Assembly: GCA_937996655.1 (NCBI GenBank)
Contig: CALKUK010000015.1
Span: 186,001-250,000 of the forward strand
Length of the DNA: 64,000 nucleotides
Direction: 5' to 3'
From: an uncultured Sphingomonadaceae bacterium
GTDB taxonomy: Bacteria > Pseudomonadota > Alphaproteobacteria > Sphingomonadales > Sphingomonadaceae
Below, in pieces: positions 60,233 through 64,000 of this stretch; within the stretch, counting starts at the first letter, position 1, and each line of letters starts with the position of its first letter. A program made the position numbers and the translations under genes. The notes beneath the pieces were generated by a model, which searched no databases, was not told the origin of the DNA, and saw only the letters and a list, made by a program, of their open reading frames with translations.

Positions 60233-60981
60233 GCCAACTGTCCCCCGATCAGCATCTGCATATCCTGCCAGACGGCGGCCTTACGTTGCGGATTTTGCAA
60301 CAAAAGGCGCGGCGCGGAACTGGCGATGGCAGGCACCATAGACCGGATGTGGTTAATTTTCTGGCCTGTTTTGTTAGTATTGGTCGCATCCAGCCCGAGC
60401 AATGCACGGCTGGTCGACTGACCGAGCAGCCAGACGGACTGTGGGTTCACCAATCCCAGATGGTGCTTGGCAATATCCCCCAGCCGGGGCAGCGCGTCCT
60501 TCGCGGCCTGACCCGAAGGTGGACGCCCCGGGATAAGCGGGAAGCAATAGACCTTGTCCCGGTCCAGCCCCATGGCCGCAAGCATCCGGTCAAACAAACG
60601 CCCCACCTCTCCAGAAAGGAGCGCCCCTGATTCGGCGTCGCCCACCTCCGGCATGTCGGTAATAATCGTGATCGCGGCCCCCGGCGTGCCAAACGGCCGA
60701 AGCCGAAGATGCGGTGGCCCAGCCTCCGGCACAGTGGGATCCGTCGCCAGCCAGTCCACAAAGCTGTCGAGCGTTGCTGGAAGGGTAGCCGGTACCGGCG
60801 CCTCTTCCGGCTTGGCACGCGCCAAAACGGGGGCCGCAGCTGTGAGGGGCGACGCTACGGCGACGCGGCCCAACCAGGGCTGCGGCGCGTCTTCCACCAG
60901 CGTGTCGACACCCATATCGTCCCACCACTGCAGCGCAGCAGCCACAAGGCGTTGATCGACGGAGGTTTGGACTTCATTCAC
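60229..60981 (-). CDS. Uracil-DNA glycosylase superfamily protein, degenerate
   Basis: 250 residues. The arrangement ITIITDMPEVGDAESGALLS followed by GEVGRLFDRML, then VWLLGQSTSRALLG, and finally VPAIASSAPRLLLQNPQRKA matches the family 4 uracil glycosylase layout. But the four cluster cysteines are missing (only one Cys, in VYCFPL), and the catalytic His that normally starts the HP motif is Ala here (SSAPRLL). So it looks inactive as a glycosylase, or altered to a different use. It overlaps the Slt gene by a GTGA, and divergent ETF-QO lies upstream. Confidence 0.78.
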   Translation of the reverse strand: MNEVQTSVDQRLVAAALQWWDDMGVDTLVEDAPQPWLGRVAVASPLTAAAPVLARAKPEEAPVPATLPATLDSFVDWLATDPTVPEAGPPHLRLRPFGTPGAAITIITDMPEVGDAESGALLSGEVGRLFDRMLAAMGLDRDKVYCFPLIPGRPPSGQAAKDALPRLGDIAKHHLGLVNPQSVWLLGQSTSRALLGLDATNTNKTGQKINHIRSMVPAIASSAPRLLLQNPQRKAAVWQDMQMLIGGQLA

Positions 60982-61009
60982 ACCGGGCCTTCAACCCGCA
61001 TAATTCCTG

Positions 61010-61038
61010 TTGGTCAACCGCAATCGCTTCGCTATCTG
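61010..61038 (+). promoter_or_regulatory. Possible promoter of the ETF-QO gene
   Basis: TTGGTC (61010-61015), a 17-base spacer and TATCTG (61033-61038), 61 bases before the ATG. Confidence 0.4.
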
Positions 61039-61098
61039 CCAGACTGAAACTGGGCCGCGACAACTCGAAAGGCCGGCCGAACAGGAGACGAATGCGCC

Positions 61099-62745
61099 AT
61101 GAGCGAACGGGAATCGATGCCGTATGATGTTGTGATTGTTGGGGGCGGGCCTGCCGGCCTGTCTGCGGCCATCCGGATCAAACAGCTGAACGCGGATCTG
61201 TCGGTCTGCATCCTTGAAAAGGGATCGGAAGTCGGCGCGCACATCCTCTCTGGCGCGGTGTTCGATCCGCGGGCCATGGATGAGCTGCTCCCCGACTGGA
61301 AGGAACAGGGCTGCACCATGGCCGATGTGCCGGTGACGGAGAACCATCACTGGGTCCTCACCGCTGGCGGCCACATGGCCATCCCGCACATCTTCACCCC
61401 CGGCTGGATGCACAATAAGGGCACCTATACGGGCTCGCTCGGCAATCTGTGCCGTTGGCTCGCCGGGCAGGCGGAAAACCTCGGCGTGGAAATCTTCCCC
61501 GGCTTTCCGGCCGCCGAAATCCTCTACAATGAGGATGGCTCCGTTAAAGGTGTCGCCACCGGTGACATGGGCGTGGCGCGCGATGGCAGCCACAAGCCAG
61601 ACTATCAGCCAGGCATGGAGCTGCATGCGAAATACACGCTCTTCGCCGAAGGCGCGCGCGGCCACCTGACCAAGCAGCTGAAGGCAAAGTTCGACCTCGA
61701 AGCGGATTGCCAGCCGCAGGTCTATGGGATCGGCATCAAAGAATTGTGGGATATTGATCCCGACAAGCATGAAGCGGGCCGCGTCATCCACACGCAGGGC
61801 TGGCCGCTCACCGAAAGCGACAGCTGGGGTGGTGGCTTCCTCTATCACCAGGCAAATAATCAGGTCGCCTTGGGCTTCGTTGTGGCGCTTGATTACAAGA
61901 ATCCGCACGTCTTCCCATTTGAAGAATTCCAGCGCTGGAAGCAGCATCCGGAAATCCGCAAGATCCTCGAAGGCGGCAAGCGCATTTCCTATGGCGCCCG
62001 CGCGATCAACGAAGGCGGCTGGCAGTCTGTGCCGAAGCTCGCTTTCCCGGGCGGCGCGCTGATCGGCTGTTCGGCTGGTTTCGTGAACGTGCCCCGCATC
62101 AAGGGCAGCCATACCGCGATGAAGAGCGGCATGTTGGCGGCAGAAAGCATCGTTGCGGCGATTGCAGCGGGTCGCGAATTCGATGAGATCGCCGATTATC
62201 AGGCCAATCTCAACGACAGCTGGATCGCAACCGAGCTGAAGCTGGTGAAGAATGCGCAGCCCGCCGTTGCCAAATATGGCAATGACTATGGGACCATCCT
62301 TGCCGGTATCGACATGTGGATGCGGACGCTGAAGATCGGCCTGCCGATCACCATGAAGCATCACCGCGACAATGAAGCGACGGGCCGTGCGGATCTGTAC
62401 CCCAAGATAGACTATCCCAAGCCCGATGGTGTCATTAGCTTTGACCGGCTCTCCTCGGTGTTCCTGTCGAACACCAATCATGAGGAAGACCAGCCCTGCC
62501 ATCTGCAGTTGAAAGATCCGGATGTGCCGGTGAAGATCAACCTGCCGCTCTATGATGAACCGGCGCAGCGTTATTGCCCGGCAGGCGTCTATGAAATCGT
62601 CGGCAAGGAAGAAGGCAATCCGCGCCTTCAGATTAATGCCCAGAATTGCGTCCACTGCAAAACCTGCGACATCAAGGACCCGACCCAGAACATCAACTGG
62701 GTCACGCCGGAGGGTGGCGGTGGCCCCAATTACCCGAACATGTAG
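61099..62745 (+). CDS. Electron transfer flavoprotein-ubiquinone oxidoreductase
   Basis: 548 residues. FAD-binding start YDVVIVGGGPAGLSAAIRI; the C-terminal 4Fe-4S cysteines are in RYCPAG and QNCVHCKTCDIKD. It passes electrons from ETF (fed by acyl-CoA dehydrogenases) to the quinone pool and so links fatty acid and amino acid oxidation to respiration. ATG 61099 follows AGGAGA. The TPR gene starts inside its 3' end. Confidence 0.95.
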   Translation: MSERESMPYDVVIVGGGPAGLSAAIRIKQLNADLSVCILEKGSEVGAHILSGAVFDPRAMDELLPDWKEQGCTMADVPVTENHHWVLTAGGHMAIPHIFTPGWMHNKGTYTGSLGNLCRWLAGQAENLGVEIFPGFPAAEILYNEDGSVKGVATGDMGVARDGSHKPDYQPGMELHAKYTLFAEGARGHLTKQLKAKFDLEADCQPQVYGIGIKELWDIDPDKHEAGRVIHTQGWPLTESDSWGGGFLYHQANNQVALGFVVALDYKNPHVFPFEEFQRWKQHPEIRKILEGGKRISYGARAINEGGWQSVPKLAFPGGALIGCSAGFVNVPRIKGSHTAMKSGMLAAESIVAAIAAGREFDEIADYQANLNDSWIATELKLVKNAQPAVAKYGNDYGTILAGIDMWMRTLKIGLPITMKHHRDNEATGRADLYPKIDYPKPDGVISFDRLSSVFLSNTNHEEDQPCHLQLKDPDVPVKINLPLYDEPAQRYCPAGVYEIVGKEEGNPRLQINAQNCVHCKTCDIKDPTQNINWVTPEGGGGPNYPNM

Positions 62746-64000
62746 CGCGGTCGCACTGGCCCTGCTCGTCTGTGCGCCCGCCATGGCGCGTCCGTCCGAG
62801 CAGTCCGTGTTGGACCTCTACATGCAGGCGCGGCTGGCCGATGCGTCAGGCGCGGGGGATGTGGCGCTTCAATCTTACTCAGCGGCATTGCTCGCAGAGC
62901 CGGGCAATGCCGTCATTGCAAATCGCGCGCTCCGGCAGGCCATCGAAAATGGTGAGCGCAAGCTGGCGTTAGACGCGGCCCGCCAGTTAGAAGCCACGGG
63001 GGACCTCCCCGCCGATCTGCCCCTTCTCTTGTTGGGAGATCGCCTTCTGGCAGGAGACTTGGCCGGTGCACGCGCGCAGGCCGACCGGGTAGAGGCCGAC
63101 GGAAATCTTGGCTTTCTCGTGCCGGTTCTGCGCGGCTGGATCGCTCTTGCCGCCCGCCAGCGCGATGCGGTGCGGGAATTTGACGCCGCACGCCAATCTG
63201 GCCTCGGCATCGGCTTCGTCAATCAGCAGCGCGCCATGGCCGAGCTGTCCGGGAGTGACCCAGACGCCGGAATTGCGCTCATCAAATCCATCGTGGCCGA
63301 AGACGGCCGACCGAGCCTTGCCCGCATCATTGGCGCTGCAACATTGCAGCGCAAAGGCCAGAAGGCCGCAGCGCTTGATCTGCTGGAAGGCAGCGACCAG
63401 ATGATGGCGCTGGCCCGAGACCAGCTTGCAGCAGGCAAGCCGATTGGTGGCGCCGTCGACACACCGACGCGCGGCCTTGCCTTCTTCTATGCCAGTCTCG
63501 CCTCCGATCTTGTGCGCGACAAGGCGTCGGCCTTCGCCCTGACGCTGGCGCGCTATGGCCAGTTTCTCGATCCACAAAGCCCGTTCGTCGCGCTGTCCGT
63601 GGCCCAGTCTCTTGCGGCAAACGGCCTCGACGCCGAAGCCTTGGCGGCGCTCGATACGATCCGGCCGGGAAGCACCTTCATGCCGTTGGCCGATGAAAGC
63701 CGCCTTGCCCTGCTGGAGCGGCTGGGCCGGGGGGATGATGCGGTCGCCCTCGCGACATCGTTCGCCGCCGGTTCAACCCGCGCCGTCGATCAGGTGCGGC
63801 TCGGTGATCTGCTCGGACGGCTCAACCGCCGCGCAGAATCTGCCGCGGCCTATCAAAAGGCCATTGACGCGGCGGACCAGTCCGGTGCCCCAGCACCTTG
63901 GGGCCTCTATATGCTCAAGGGCAGCGCCCTTGCCCAGCAAGGCGCATGGGAAGACGGCCGTGCCGCCCTCCAAAGGTCACTCGAGCTCGGCCCGGATCAG
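62720..64000 (+). CDS. TPR-repeat exported protein, 3' end beyond window
   Basis: At least 427 residues; the frame runs to base 64000 without a stop. GTG 62720 is preceded by GGAGG at 6 bases, inside the last 26 bases of the ETF-QO gene. The N terminus MAPITRTCSAVALALLVCAP plus AMA is a signal peptide. The rest is Ala/Leu-rich helical repeats with TPR-like spacing (for example SAAAYQKAIDAADQSG and AALQRSLELGPD). A periplasmic scaffold or assembly protein is likely, function unknown. The overlap suggests co-transcription with ETF-QO. Confidence 0.85.
   Translation, partial: MAPITRTCSAVALALLVCAPAMARPSEQSVLDLYMQARLADASGAGDVALQSYSAALLAEPGNAVIANRALRQAIENGERKLALDAARQLEATGDLPADLPLLLLGDRLLAGDLAGARAQADRVEADGNLGFLVPVLRGWIALAARQRDAVREFDAARQSGLGIGFVNQQRAMAELSGSDPDAGIALIKSIVAEDGRPSLARIIGAATLQRKGQKAAALDLLEGSDQMMALARDQLAAGKPIGGAVDTPTRGLAFFYASLASDLVRDKASAFALTLARYGQFLDPQSPFVALSVAQSLAANGLDAEALAALDTIRPGSTFMPLADESRLALLERLGRGDDAVALATSFAAGSTRAVDQVRLGDLLGRLNRRAESAAAYQKAIDAADQSGAPAPWGLYMLKGSALAQQGAWEDGRAALQRSLELGPDQ

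Overview
This 64 kb window is a chromosomal stretch of an alphaproteobacterium, almost certainly a member of the Sphingomonadales. The evidence is the high GC content, carotenoid genes (crtI end and crtB), a PEPxxWA-CTERM surface protein, a class II EPSP synthase like those of alphaproteobacteria, an FYDLN-type zinc-ribbon protein, and short hairpin repeats with cores such as CCTGAGCTTGTCGA and CCCCAGC..GCTGGGG, of a kind known from sphingomonad genomes. No phage, transposase, integrase or CRISPR array was found. The genus cannot be fixed from this window alone.

Layout. 1-6.5 kb: carotenoid and isoprenoid genes (crtI end, LOG, crtB, acyltransferase, ispG), then a drug/metabolite exporter, an acetyltransferase and a pirin. 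6.6-11 kb: a minus-strand MFS/GST pair, and a VOC protein with hppD behind a strong operator-like palindrome, then a YfbU protein. 11.2-15.9 kb: an AT-richer orphan gene with a HEPN-like look, copA-copB, a divergent copC, and an MlaA-like protein. 15.9-19.1 kb: trhO, a GST, a GNAT, a DoxX protein, an RNase H-like protein and tRNA-Ala. 19.1-24.1 kb: aroA-cmk, rpsA with terminator, ihfB and tRNA-Leu. 24.1-26.8 kb: an orphan solute-binding lipoprotein, a DUF4112 protein and RNase T2. 26.8-31.8 kb: a branched-chain 2-oxoacid dehydrogenase operon (E1a, E1b, E2, no E3) and an amidase.

31.9-36.8 kb: PEP-CTERM protein, dnaE and glutathione peroxidase. 36.9-45.7 kb: an unknown membrane-anchored protein, clpX and clpP, a polytopic membrane protein with a GT2 glycosyltransferase, an SBF-type transporter, and typA with terminator. 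45.8-53.5 kb: a TauD-like dioxygenase with a D-aminoacylase-like hydrolase, a LuxR-type regulator, a DODA-like dioxygenase, a YaiI protein, sdaA, a B3 metallo-beta-lactamase and tRNA-Gly. 53.6-64 kb: a CnoX-like thioredoxin/TPR protein with a Lon-substrate-binding-domain protein and a Trm112 protein, a CHAP protein, an acyl-CoA synthetase, moaB with a lytic transglycosylase and a degenerate uracil-DNA glycosylase, ETF-ubiquinone oxidoreductase, and a TPR protein that runs off the end.

Most genes are housekeeping. Tyrosine breakdown (hppD), branched-chain 2-oxoacid oxidation (bkd), acyl-CoA activation and ETF-QO are parts of a catabolic, respiration-linked metabolism. I did not find a clear new multi-gene system. 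The best leads are: two promoter/operator arrangements (hppD, bkd); a hairpin repeat family whose two halves keep their stems by paired changes; a CopC without its usual copper ligands; an MlaA without a lipobox; a uracil-glycosylase-fold protein that has lost both its cluster cysteines and catalytic histidine; and the orphan HEPN-like gene. Promoter and operator calls are pattern-based inferences.
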